DNA of 64,000 bases from Cryobacterium sp. Y82 (GTDB lineage: Bacteria; Actinomycetota; Actinomycetes; Actinomycetales; Microbacteriaceae). Location of the stretch: positions 62,001 through 126,000 of the forward strand of contig NZ_PJJJ01000037.1 of NCBI RefSeq assembly GCF_002929495.1, written 5' to 3'. The position numbers and the translations under genes are program-made. Within the stretch, counting starts at the first letter, position 1; the number at the start of each line of letters is the position of its first letter. Under the pieces are notes generated by a model that saw only the letters and a program-made list of their open reading frames with translations, was not told the DNA's origin and did not search any database. Positions 36,295-45,015 of this stretch are shown here, piece after piece.

Positions 36295-37713
36295 GTGAAC
36301 GCCACGACCAACTCTGGTGGCTTAGCCACTTCCGGTATTGAACAATTTGGCTACAAGCAGGAGCTGAAGAGAACGCTGACTTTCAGTGACCTCATCATCT
36401 ACGGCCTGATCTTCATGGTCCCGATCGCACCATTCGCCATCTTCGGCGGAGTCTTCCACGACTCGGGCGGAATGCCGCCGGTCGCGTACATCATCGCGTT
36501 GATCGCCATGATGTTCTCGGCCAATTCGTACTCGCAAATGGCCCAGGCCTTCCCGATGGCCGGGTCCGTCTACACCTACGCCGGTCGCGGGATCAACCGC
36601 CCTGTCGGCTTCATCGCCGGTTGGATGATTCTGCTGGACTACATCCTCATTCCGACCCTGCTGTACTTTGTCGCTGCCATCGCGATGAATGGCATCATCA
36701 GCCAGATCCCAATTTGGCTTTGGCTGGTTCTCTTCGTTGCGCTCAACACGGTGATCAACTACCTGGGCATCCACCTTGCCGCCGTCGTGATCCGCGTCAT
36801 GCTGGTGCTCGAACTCTTGGTACTGGCCATTTTCCTGATCGTCGGCATCGTCGCCGTCTCGCAGGGCAAGGGCCAGGGCTTCAGCTTCGACGCTTTCTAC
36901 AATTCGGAAACGTTCTCCCTCCCCCTGCTATTCGGCGCCGCGTCCATTGCCGTGTTGTCATTTCTGGGCTTCGATGGAATCTCCACCCTGGCCGAAGAAA
37001 ACAGCGGCAGCAGCAAATCTCTCGGTCGCTCGATGATCGCCGCGCTCTGTCTGCTAGGCGTTTTGTTCATCGCGCAGACCTGGGTCGCCTCGATGCTGGT
37101 GGAAGACCCTGCAGCCCTTATCGCCAACGGCGACCCGACGGGAGTGGCCTTCTACGAGGCAGCCGCTGTCGCTGGCGGACCGTTCATGTACATCCTGACC
37201 GCAGCCTCGACCGCCATCGCCTGGGGTTTTGCCAATGCACTCGTCGCTCAGGCATCGACGTCTCGCCTGCTTTACGCGATGGCGCGCGACCGCCAGTTGC
37301 CCAAATTCCTCGCCAAGGTGAGCGAGAAGCACAGCGTACCGGTCAACGCAACATTTCTAGTCGCCGCGATCTCTCTCGTCCTGGGACTGTTCCTGACTGT
37401 TCTGCCAGACGGGCTGGGCGCCATCGCCGCTCTGGTCAACTTTGGCGCTTTGACGGCATTCCTGCTGCTGAACGTATCGGTCGTGTGGTGGTTCATCGTG
37501 AGGCAGAAATCCCGCCGCTGGTTCGTGCACCTGATTTTCCCGGTGCTGGGATTCGTGGTCCTCTCCTTCGTGCTCTACAACGCCCGAGTATCCGCCCAGA
37601 TCCTCGGCGTGGCCTGGCTGATCCTGGGAATCGTCGTCGCGGTCGTGCTCTACAAATCGGGTCGCATGACCAACCCTGTCCCCGTCGAGCCGGCACAGAT
37701 CAGGGTGAGGTAG
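36295..37713 (+). CDS. APC superfamily permease
   Basis: A 472-residue polytopic protein with about 12 helices of the amino acid-polyamine-organocation type. SDLIIYGLIFMVPIAPFAIFG is the first helix region. GSVYTYAGRGINRPVGFIAGW and FLGFDGISTLAEE are family landmarks. It starts at GTG. Only four bases separate it from the acetamidase gene, so it probably imports an amide, an amino acid or a related amine whose breakdown that enzyme starts. Confidence 0.87.
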   Translation: MNATTNSGGLATSGIEQFGYKQELKRTLTFSDLIIYGLIFMVPIAPFAIFGGVFHDSGGMPPVAYIIALIAMMFSANSYSQMAQAFPMAGSVYTYAGRGINRPVGFIAGWMILLDYILIPTLLYFVAAIAMNGIISQIPIWLWLVLFVALNTVINYLGIHLAAVVIRVMLVLELLVLAIFLIVGIVAVSQGKGQGFSFDAFYNSETFSLPLLFGAASIAVLSFLGFDGISTLAEENSGSSKSLGRSMIAALCLLGVLFIAQTWVASMLVEDPAALIANGDPTGVAFYEAAAVAGGPFMYILTAASTAIAWGFANALVAQASTSRLLYAMARDRQLPKFLAKVSEKHSVPVNATFLVAAISLVLGLFLTVLPDGLGAIAALVNFGALTAFLLLNVSVVWWFIVRQKSRRWFVHLIFPVLGFVVLSFVLYNARVSAQILGVAWLILGIVVAVVLYKSGRMTNPVPVEPAQIRVR

Positions 37714-37717
37714 CGAT

Positions 37718-38728
37718 ATGACAGTGCACCAGCTCGCTCCCCTCCCCGAACAGTATTCCTATGTGTTCGGCGGGCGCACCCCCCTGTTGAGTGTGCGCCC
37801 CGGCGACATCATCGAGGTCAGCACGGAGGACTGCTTTGGCGGACGGGTAACGAATCCGGGGGACGTTCCCAGCCAGATTGTGCCGTTCAACGAACTCAAT
37901 CCGGTCTCCGGTCCGATCGAGGTGGCCGGCGCAGAACCCGGTGACCTGCTGGCCGTACATTTCGTTTCCATCGTCCCGGCGCGCCAATACGCCATCTCGA
38001 GCACTTTCCCCCTCTTTGGCGCGCTCTCCGCGACGCACGAGACGGCGATGCTGCACGAGCCGCTCGAGGAGCGGGTGTGGTTCTATGACATTGATCTGGA
38101 TGCCTGGACGGCTACTTTTCGCGCGAAGAACTCGGACTACACGCTCGCTCTCCCGCTCGATCCCATGCACGGAACGGTGGGTGTCGCTCCGGCAGGCGGT
38201 GAGGTTCGGTTGGTCGTGACGCCCTCCACCCACGGTGGCAACATGGACACACCGGAAGCTCGCGCCGGAACAACTCTCTATCTTCCGGTCAATGTCGCCG
38301 GGGCGATGCTGTCGCTCGGAGATGGTCACGCGCGCCAGGGTGAGGGCGAGGTGTGTGGCACCGGACTCGAATCGGCAATGAACTCGGTGATCGCCCTCGA
38401 CCTGATCAAGGGCGGCGCCTCGGCGTGGCCCCGGCTCGAGAACGATGAATTCATCATGAGCACGGGGTCGGCGCGCCCACTGGAGGACGCGTTCCGGATC
38501 AGCCAAAAAGATCTCGTGAGCTGGGCATCCGATCTCACCGGTCTCGACACGCTCGATGCGTACCAGCTCGTCAGCCAAATGGGACTCGCGCCGGCCGCAA
38601 ACGTGTGCGATCCCAACTACACGATGGTGGCCAAACTGCCCAAGTGGACTTTGAAGGATGCACAGGCCTATGGCGGGGTGCACTCTCGGTTGCGCGCCGC
38701 GGCCGTGGAATACACTGCGGCACGGTAG
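37718..38728 (+). CDS. Acetamidase/formamidase family amidohydrolase
   Basis: A 336-residue protein of the FmdA/AmdA family. Motifs include LSVRPGDIIEVSTEDCFGG, NPVSGPIEVAGAEPGDLL, THGGNMDTPEARAGTTLYLP and GDGHARQGEGEVCGTGLE; the last hosts metal-binding and catalytic residues in this family. It splits formamide, acetamide or similar amides into ammonia and the acid. GAGGTAG lies before the ATG. It is the last gene of the cluster. Confidence 0.9.
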   Translation: MTVHQLAPLPEQYSYVFGGRTPLLSVRPGDIIEVSTEDCFGGRVTNPGDVPSQIVPFNELNPVSGPIEVAGAEPGDLLAVHFVSIVPARQYAISSTFPLFGALSATHETAMLHEPLEERVWFYDIDLDAWTATFRAKNSDYTLALPLDPMHGTVGVAPAGGEVRLVVTPSTHGGNMDTPEARAGTTLYLPVNVAGAMLSLGDGHARQGEGEVCGTGLESAMNSVIALDLIKGGASAWPRLENDEFIMSTGSARPLEDAFRISQKDLVSWASDLTGLDTLDAYQLVSQMGLAPAANVCDPNYTMVAKLPKWTLKDAQAYGGVHSRLRAAAVEYTAAR

Positions 38729-38895
38729 CCCTGGCGTCAAGATCCCACGGGTTCGACGCACACTCGCATGCGCTGATGATGTGTCGATGGCACCCGCATC
38801 AGTGCGACTGACAAAAAGTGACGCTGCCCGCAAAGTTTCGAATTCAGCCACCACGATCACGCCTGATCGGGCGAACGAATGTCGCGAGCCCGGCT

Positions 38896-39414
38896 TTAAA
38901 GCACGTACCGGTGGCGAATGTGGTGGCGATCACTGCTCGCCTGCCAAAATTCCACTTCCGTGGGATGCAGGGCAAAAAGCTGCCAATCGGGGTTGTCGCG
39001 GCCGTCGGCACCGGGACGCTCATCCCAGTCGCGAGCGGATGCCTCGGCCGAAAGCAGGGTGACCGCGCCACTAACGCGCACCTGACGACCAAATTTCGCC
39101 CAGTAGAAATTCATGGCGGCTTGCGGGTTTGCAGTAAGTTCCCGGCCTTTGCGGGACCCTACTGTGCTGGCAAAGTGCCAGGCTCCAGCATCGATGTTCT
39201 TCAAAATCATCATGCGGGACGATACCTGTCCGGTTTGGGTCGTCGTCGCGAGGCTGAAAGCGTGCGGCTGCAATACCCCGTCCGCGAGCGCCGCTTCGAG
39301 CCACTCGAGGAACAGGTCAACGGAATCGGCCGGTGCATCGGCTGGATCGAATTTCGGGAGATCGTTCGGAAAATCCGGGAGGGCCCGGAGGCGTTGGCTG
39401 AAGGATTCGCTCAC
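38896..39414 (-). CDS. Pyridoxamine 5'-phosphate oxidase family protein, short form
   Basis: A 172-residue FMN split-barrel protein. SLATTTQTGQVSSRMMILKN, STVGSRKGRELTANPQAAMN and the C-terminal EVEFWQASSDRHHIRHRY match PdxH/PhzG. It lacks about 40 residues found in PdxH between the barrel and the C-terminal segment (the SxQS-to-ESKF region of E. coli PdxH). It may be a true PNP oxidase of reduced size or a related FMN enzyme with another substrate. Confidence 0.8.
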   Translation of the reverse strand: MSESFSQRLRALPDFPNDLPKFDPADAPADSVDLFLEWLEAALADGVLQPHAFSLATTTQTGQVSSRMMILKNIDAGAWHFASTVGSRKGRELTANPQAAMNFYWAKFGRQVRVSGAVTLLSAEASARDWDERPGADGRDNPDWQLFALHPTEVEFWQASSDRHHIRHRYVL

Positions 39415-39504
39415 GCCGCGAGCTTACCCTCAGCTAAGAAAAATGAGCGTCAGAGCGCTGCGAGTGATCTACCCGGCTGGCATCGCCTCGAGCACCACCA
39501 CCAA

Positions 39505-40752
39505 TTACGCCGGGAGGTGTGCCGGACCCCCGCTCGACGGCACCCGCAACTCGCGCTGCACCAGCAGCGCAAGTTCGCGCAACAGCACCTGGTCGACTTC
39601 GGCGAGCGAGCGCGGGGCCGGGTCGAAGACGCAGAGCGATCCGATGCGCTCCCCCGACGGCGATTCGATCGGGAATCCGGCGTAGAAACGGATGAGCGAA
39701 TCACCGTGCACGAGCGGGTTCTGGCTGAACCGCTGGTCCTTTTGGGCGTCTTCCACCACGAAGGGTCCGTCTCCGGTAATCGTGTAGGCACAGAGCGAGT
39801 CAGCGCGCGGAATCTCTGGTGCTGCCACTCCGACCCTCGCCTTGTGCCATTGACGATCGTGGTCAATGACGCTGATCACCGCCGACTCGGTTTCAAAAAG
39901 TCGCTGAGCCAGAACGACGAGTTCATCGAACCGGGCCTCCGGCAAGGTGTCGACAATACCGAGGCGGTCGACGGCTGCCTGCCGGGTTCGTTCCCGGCTG
40001 GCAGCATCCGCTACCCGTTGACCGACGTGTTCCGCGTTGATACCGAGTCGTACCGCATCGAGGGTGTCGGCCATGGCATCGGCCAGCAGCACGGCCCAGT
40101 CCCGGTAGTCGGCTGGCGTGCGATGGCGGTCGGGCGTGAGCGTGGCAGCGGGTGAAAAGGGGAGAAAGGTGGTGCGCGGTGCCTCAGCGGCCACCTGCGC
40201 GCTGACCCGGTTGAGGTCTGCTGCGGAATGATCGGCGATGAATCCGAGCGGGAGGTTGAAGATCTCGATACTCCGAATCGGCGCGATCCCCAGAATGTAG
40301 AAGTAGGTACTTTGTGAGGTCTCACGTTGGAGCACCGTGAGTAGTTCTCCGAGTCGGGCGCGCCATTCGCGACGACTCACGAGTGTCAAAGCCTCATTGA
40401 CACCAAGTGTCAGCACGACGGCGTCGAAGCGGCTGAGGCTAGGCAGGTCCAGTGCGGGGAGCGCGTTCGCCGCCGTCATCGTTCGATTGGCCACGAGATC
40501 GATGTCTACTCCGCGACCGGTGAGCGCCGACAGCTCCCGGGCAAGCGAGCCGGGCAGGGCGAGTTGGTGGCTGAGCACACCCCAGCCAACAGCCGGTCCG
40601 CAGCCCAGAATGAGCACCCGATCGCTGTCGATTCCGGGAGCATGCGCCTGAGGCACATCGCTCGGCCGGGGCAGGCGGCGATCTTGACGCTCGGCGCATG
40701 CCGTCCACGCGCGCATCAGCGGCCGAACGGCCCACCGGGTCAGGTCGTGCAT
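39505..40752 (-). CDS. SGNH hydrolase-like domain fused to a GAF domain
   Basis: A 415-residue cytosolic protein with AAAGG upstream of its ATG. The first part (about 45-235) is an SGNH/GDSL-like domain: VLILGCGPAVGWGV at the nucleophile strand (Gly-Cys-Gly in place of G-D-S), then VVLTLGVNEALT with the conserved Asn, and no clear terminal DxxH. The second part (about 265-400) is a GAF domain with TESAVISVIDHDRQWHKA, SLCAYTITGDGPFVVEDA and GFPIESPSGERIGSLCV, close to GAF sensors of actinobacteria. The active-site change suggests the first part may bind rather than hydrolyse. The role is unknown. Confidence 0.75.
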   Translation of the reverse strand: MHDLTRWAVRPLMRAWTACAERQDRRLPRPSDVPQAHAPGIDSDRVLILGCGPAVGWGVLSHQLALPGSLARELSALTGRGVDIDLVANRTMTAANALPALDLPSLSRFDAVVLTLGVNEALTLVSRREWRARLGELLTVLQRETSQSTYFYILGIAPIRSIEIFNLPLGFIADHSAADLNRVSAQVAAEAPRTTFLPFSPAATLTPDRHRTPADYRDWAVLLADAMADTLDAVRLGINAEHVGQRVADAASRERTRQAAVDRLGIVDTLPEARFDELVVLAQRLFETESAVISVIDHDRQWHKARVGVAAPEIPRADSLCAYTITGDGPFVVEDAQKDQRFSQNPLVHGDSLIRFYAGFPIESPSGERIGSLCVFDPAPRSLAEVDQVLLRELALLVQRELRVPSSGGPAHLPA

Positions 40753-40852
40753 GTGGCGCCTTTCAAGAACAACAGAAAGACTTATTCTGCCCCGAATGGG
40801 GAAAGCCCAAATACTACGGCCGTGATTTTCAGCGACTTCCCGGACTGCCGGC

Positions 40853-42139
40853 TCAAATCAGTGCGGCCACCGCGTGCGCGAGGGTGAAAATGGCCAGTCC
40901 GGCGAGGGCACCAACCACGGTTCCATTGATTCGAATGAACTGCAGGTCGCGGCCCACCTGCAGCTCGATCTTCGCGGCTGTCTCTGCGGCCGGCCAGCGC
41001 TCCACGGTTTCGGTGATCACCCCGGCGATCTCGTGGCGATAGGTGGAGATGACGTGGCTGGCGGTGTCGGCGAGCCAGCGGTCAATACGGGAGCCGAGCG
41101 CGGCATCCGTCGCGAGACGGTCGCCGATGTCGTCCAGAGTCGAGCGGATGCCCACCAGCAGCGCGCTGGACGGGTCGTCGAGCGCCTGCGTGAGAGAGGT
41201 CTTGATAGCCTCCCAGGTGTCGCCGGCGAACTCGCGCAGCTTGGCATTGTCGAGAACCTCGGCCTTGAGATTTTCGACGCGGTTGATCATGGCCTGCTCA
41301 TATTGCAGGTCGTGCATGACCTCTCCCAGGTAGTCATCCAGGGCCTTTCGCACCGGATGCTTCCGGTCGTGGCGGGCGGACGCCACAAAAGCCAGTACCT
41401 CACGGTAGGCCTTGTCGTCGACGAGCTTGTCGATGAACCCGGGCATCCAGGTCGGCAGTCGCTGCGACACCACGCGGCCGAACGCTTCGGGGTGGTCGCG
41501 CAGCCACCCGTCGGCGCGGTCGAGCAGCAGGTCGACCGCTGCGTGCTGCTGGCCACTGGTGACCAGCCGTTCCCCCACCCGGCCGAGGCTCGGGCCCCAC
41601 TCCGGTTGGATCAGGTGCTCACGCGCGACAGATTCGATGAGGTTCTTGATGGCGTCATCACCGAGCAGGTTGAGCACGCCCTGGCCGGCGACAGCGAGCT
41701 CGCCGGTGAGCCTGTCGACGTTCTTGTCGTCGTTAAGCCAGGCGCCGAGGCGACGGGCTGGTTGTACCGATTCGAGTTTGCCACGGATGACCGCCTCGGA
41801 AAGAAAGTTGGTCTCGACGAACTCGCCGAGGCTTGCGCCGATCTCGTCCTTGCGGTTGGCGATGATGTTGGTATGCGGAATGCGCAGGCCCATCGGGTAG
41901 CGAAACAGGGCGGTCACGGCGAACCAGTCGGCGATCGCGCCGACCATGCCACCCTCGGCGGCGGCGCGCACATATTCGAGCCAGGGGTAGCGTTCCTGCA
42001 GAGCGAACGAGACGGTGAAGATGATGGCCATGAGGGAGAGCAGGCCAACCGCGAATCGCTTCATGCGGGTGAGCGCGGTACGGCGGGCTGTGTCGTTTGG
42101 GGATTCGGCGGGGGGTGCCGTGGATTTGCTCTGCGCCAT
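40853..42139 (-). CDS. DUF445 family membrane protein
   Basis: A 428-residue protein of the YjiN/DUF445 family. It has one helix near 28-48, the conserved stretch GGMVGAIADWFAVTALFRYPMG (about 62-83, split here as GGMVGAIADWF and AVTALFRYPMG), long helical cytosolic or outer segments and a C-terminal helix (GALAGLAIFTLAHAVAAL). Its function is not established. It is the upstream gene of the SGNH-GAF gene, 100 bases away on the same strand. Confidence 0.87.
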   Translation of the reverse strand: MAQSKSTAPPAESPNDTARRTALTRMKRFAVGLLSLMAIIFTVSFALQERYPWLEYVRAAAEGGMVGAIADWFAVTALFRYPMGLRIPHTNIIANRKDEIGASLGEFVETNFLSEAVIRGKLESVQPARRLGAWLNDDKNVDRLTGELAVAGQGVLNLLGDDAIKNLIESVAREHLIQPEWGPSLGRVGERLVTSGQQHAAVDLLLDRADGWLRDHPEAFGRVVSQRLPTWMPGFIDKLVDDKAYREVLAFVASARHDRKHPVRKALDDYLGEVMHDLQYEQAMINRVENLKAEVLDNAKLREFAGDTWEAIKTSLTQALDDPSSALLVGIRSTLDDIGDRLATDAALGSRIDRWLADTASHVISTYRHEIAGVITETVERWPAAETAAKIELQVGRDLQFIRINGTVVGALAGLAIFTLAHAVAALI

Positions 42140-42277
42140 ACCTTAAGCCTGCCCGATTGCATGGCAGAGTGGTGCTCATTCCTGCATGTTCCGCTCGGAA
42201 CCGTTCACGGGCACCTCGCCCGCGGCGACGAGCGCTGCAGTGGCAACGGTGCTCAGCGGTACCGGAACTGAGGTAGA

Positions 42278-42296
42278 TATACCCTAAGGGGGTATA
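42278..42296. promoter_or_regulatory. CsoR-like copper operator
   Basis: TATACCC-TAAGG-GGGTATA is a perfect 7-base inverted repeat with a 5-base spacer, matching the pseudo-palindromic sites bound by CsoR/RcnR-type copper repressors. It lies 40 bases before the copper ATPase start. Confidence 0.72.
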
Positions 42297-42335
42297 CTTC
42301 GTGAGTATCTTCAGATTCGGAATCGAGGAAATGAT

Positions 42336-44492
42336 ATGACACGGCCTGACTCGAACCACGGCACAGACGGCAGCACGGCTCACCTAAAGCCGGATCACGC
42401 GGCCATGAACCACGGCGGGCACGGCGATCATGTCGGGCAGTTTCGGCGTCTGTTCTGGACCATGCTCGTCATCGCAGTGCCCGTTGTGGCGTTCAGCCAC
42501 ATGTTCGCTGCCCTCGTCGGGTATGCACTTCCGGACATCGCGGGCGCCACCTGGATCTCCCCCGTGCTCGGAACCGTCATGTATGTCTGGGGCGGGCGAC
42601 CTTTCCTCGCCGGTGCGGTGTCTGAGCTGAAGACCCGGAAGCCCGGCATGATGCTGCTGATCGCCCTGGCGATCACGGTCGCGTTCCTTGCTTCCTGGGG
42701 CGCGAGCCTCGGCCTCATCGACGCCGAGCTCGATTTCTGGTGGGAACTCGCGCTGCTGATCGTGATCATGCTGCTCGGCCACTGGATCGAAATGCGCTCG
42801 CTGGCGCAGACATCCACTGCACTCGAATCGCTCGCTGCGCTGCTGCCCGATGAGGCCGAGCGGGTCGAGGATGATGGCCTCGCTAGCGAGCACAGTGTGG
42901 TGGTCTCACCGAGCGACTTGGTGCTCGGCGACCTCGTCGTGGTGAGGCCGGGCGGGCGCGTACCGGCCGATGGTCAGGTCACCGAGGGTACGGCCGACGT
43001 CGACGAATCGATGATCACCGGCGAGTCACGGCCGGTACGGCGCTCCCGCGGCGACCAGGTCGTGGCGGGGACGGTCGCGACTGATTCAGCCCTGCGGGTG
43101 CGGGTGAGCGCCGTCGGCGATGACACCGCGCTGGCTGGAATCCAGCGGCTCGTCACCGAGGCGCAGAACTCATCGTCACGGGCGCAGCGCATTGCCGACC
43201 GGGCGGCTGGCTGGCTGTTCTGGTTCGCGCTCGGCGCCGGTGTCGTGACCGCGATCGTCTGGACGCTGCTCGGCCAGCCGCAGGATGCCGTCGTGCGCAC
43301 GATCACCGTGCTCGTGATCGCCTGCCCGCACGCTCTCGGACTGGCGATTCCACTCGTGGTGTCGATCGCCACCGAGCGTGCAGCGAAGGGCGGCGTGCTC
43401 ATCAAGGATCGCCTCGCCCTTGAGAGCATGCGCCGGGTCACCTCGGTTCTGTTCGATAAAACCGGCACGCTCACTAAGGGCGAGCCAACGGTCAGCCACG
43501 TGGCCGTCGCAAGCAGCCACGCGGATGCCGCAGCGCGCGTTCCTCAAGTCCGCGCGGCTTCGGCGGACGCTAACCTGTTTTCGAGCGACGACGTGCTCGC
43601 GTGGGCGGCGTCAGTGGAAGGTGACAGTGAACATCCGCTGGCTCGCGCCATTGTGAATTCTGCGCGCGCGCATGCTCTGACCGTGCCGCGGGCGAGCGAC
43701 TTTCAGACTGCGGCCGCGGTGGGTGTGACCGCCCTGGTCGATGGGCACAGCGTGAGCGTCGGCGGGCCGAACATGCTCGACGAATACGGTGCGGCGCCGC
43801 TGGCCGAGACCGTGGCGTGGCAGAGCCAGGGCGCTATCATTTTGCACGTGCTGCGCGACGGCATTATCGTCGGCGCGATCGGCCTGGCCGATGAGATCCG
43901 CGAGGAGTCACGGCAGGCGGTGGATGCCCTGCACCGACAGGGCATCGAGGTCGTCATGATCACCGGCGACGCCCAAGCCGTGGCCCAGTCAGTCGCAACC
44001 GAGCTCGGCATCGACCGGGTGTTCGCGGGCGTGCATCCGGAGGACAAGGCGCGCAAAGTAGCAGAGCTACAGCGCGAGGGCCGCCGCGTAGCAATGGTCG
44101 GCGACGGAGTAAACGACGCCCCGGCGCTCGCGCAGGCCGACGTCGGCATCGCGATCGGCGCCGGGACCGACGTGGCGATCGCATCGGCGGGAGTCATTCT
44201 CGCGAGCGACGATCCGCGGTCGGTACTCTCGGTGATCGAGTTGTCGCGGGCGAGCTACCGCAAGATGAGGCAGAACCTCTGGTGGGCGGCCGGGTACAAC
44301 CTGCTGTCGGTTCCGCTCGCCGCGGGTGTGCTCGCACCGATCGGCTTCGTACTGCCGATGGAGATCGGGGCCCTGCTCATGTCGGTGTCGACCGTGGTCG
44401 TTGCCCTGAACGCGCAACTGCTGCGCCGCCTCGATCTGCGCCCGGAGGCGAGCGTGCGCGAGCGTGCAGCTTCGCAACCCCGAACGAGGTGA
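42336..44492 (+). CDS. copB: CopB-type copper-translocating P-type ATPase
   Basis: A 718-residue P1B ATPase. The first 30 residues are His-rich (HGTDGS...DHAAMNHGGHGDH) in place of a CxxC domain. TGES lies at 228-231, the ion-binding helix has CPH (about 330-332), the phosphorylation site is D374 in DKTGT, and the hinge GDGVND is at 589-594. CPH and a His-rich N-terminus define the P1B-3 (CopB) group, which exports Cu(II)/Cu(I). GAGGAA lies five bases before the ATG. The CsoR-like operator upstream implies copper induction. No csoR, copZ or copC gene is beside it. Confidence 0.93.
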   Translation: MTRPDSNHGTDGSTAHLKPDHAAMNHGGHGDHVGQFRRLFWTMLVIAVPVVAFSHMFAALVGYALPDIAGATWISPVLGTVMYVWGGRPFLAGAVSELKTRKPGMMLLIALAITVAFLASWGASLGLIDAELDFWWELALLIVIMLLGHWIEMRSLAQTSTALESLAALLPDEAERVEDDGLASEHSVVVSPSDLVLGDLVVVRPGGRVPADGQVTEGTADVDESMITGESRPVRRSRGDQVVAGTVATDSALRVRVSAVGDDTALAGIQRLVTEAQNSSSRAQRIADRAAGWLFWFALGAGVVTAIVWTLLGQPQDAVVRTITVLVIACPHALGLAIPLVVSIATERAAKGGVLIKDRLALESMRRVTSVLFDKTGTLTKGEPTVSHVAVASSHADAAARVPQVRAASADANLFSSDDVLAWAASVEGDSEHPLARAIVNSARAHALTVPRASDFQTAAAVGVTALVDGHSVSVGGPNMLDEYGAAPLAETVAWQSQGAIILHVLRDGIIVGAIGLADEIREESRQAVDALHRQGIEVVMITGDAQAVAQSVATELGIDRVFAGVHPEDKARKVAELQREGRRVAMVGDGVNDAPALAQADVGIAIGAGTDVAIASAGVILASDDPRSVLSVIELSRASYRKMRQNLWWAAGYNLLSVPLAAGVLAPIGFVLPMEIGALLMSVSTVVVALNAQLLRRLDLRPEASVRERAASQPRTR

Positions 44493-44596
44493 AACACAAC
44501 CCAATCGGATAGGGTCGATTTGCGCGGGGAACACGTCGGTACCCGATATGGCGCGGCGCACCGGAACAGGCGAAATCATTTCACAGTCATGGTCTG

Positions 44597-45015
44597 TTGA
44601 TTTACCTGAAACTCGACGAATCACCACTGTGGGGCAGCACCGGCAGTGACGCGCTCAGCAGCGTTCCCGGAGGTGCCGCACAGGGCCTCGCAGCCGAGCT
44701 CCTGCGCCGCTATCGAATCCTCTATGTGCCCACCCCCGGCGCCGTTCTCCCAATTGTTCCGCGCATCGACGCGATCGTGCCCGACGAGATCATCAAGGGG
44801 GTGGGGTACGCCCGTCTTCCCAGCGGCATTCTGGTCACGGTCGGAACCGCAACCTCTCCGGTGCCAACCTCCATCGCGCTGCCGAGGCGAGGGCTTTCAC
44901 CCTCGTTTTGGGCGCCATCGGTGCTCTGAGCATGCTCACATTCACGATGTCCCTGTTCTGGTTGCCTAGATTCCTGTTGCCAGGCTGGTTCAGAACTCTG
45001 AAGGAACTCAAATGA
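44597..45015 (+). pseudogene. Small gene with a probable frameshift, coupled to the next gene
   Basis: From the TTG at 44597 one frame reads like coding DNA, with high GC at third positions, through VPDEIIKGVGYARLPSGIL. It then turns into an unlikely tail ending at 44929. From about 44850 another frame gives AEARAFTLVLGAIGAL, a transmembrane helix with a basic end (FRTLKELK), and its TGA at 45013-45015 overlaps the ATG at 45012. A one-base indel near 44845-44875 would join both into a protein of about 138 residues. It may be a pseudogene, a sequencing error or a programmed shift. The family is unknown. Confidence 0.42.

Noticed and set aside
34419-38728. Integrated element at tRNA-Lys
   Set aside because: No integrase gene and no second copy of the tRNA 3' end was found; the amide-use cluster looks like ordinary chromosome.
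38818-40155. Long rightward open frame across the PNPOx and SGNH-GAF genes
   Set aside because: It runs antisense through two recognised genes and its translation has no family signature.
40874-42271. Long rightward open frame opposite DUF445
   Set aside because: Shadow frame of a clear DUF445 gene.
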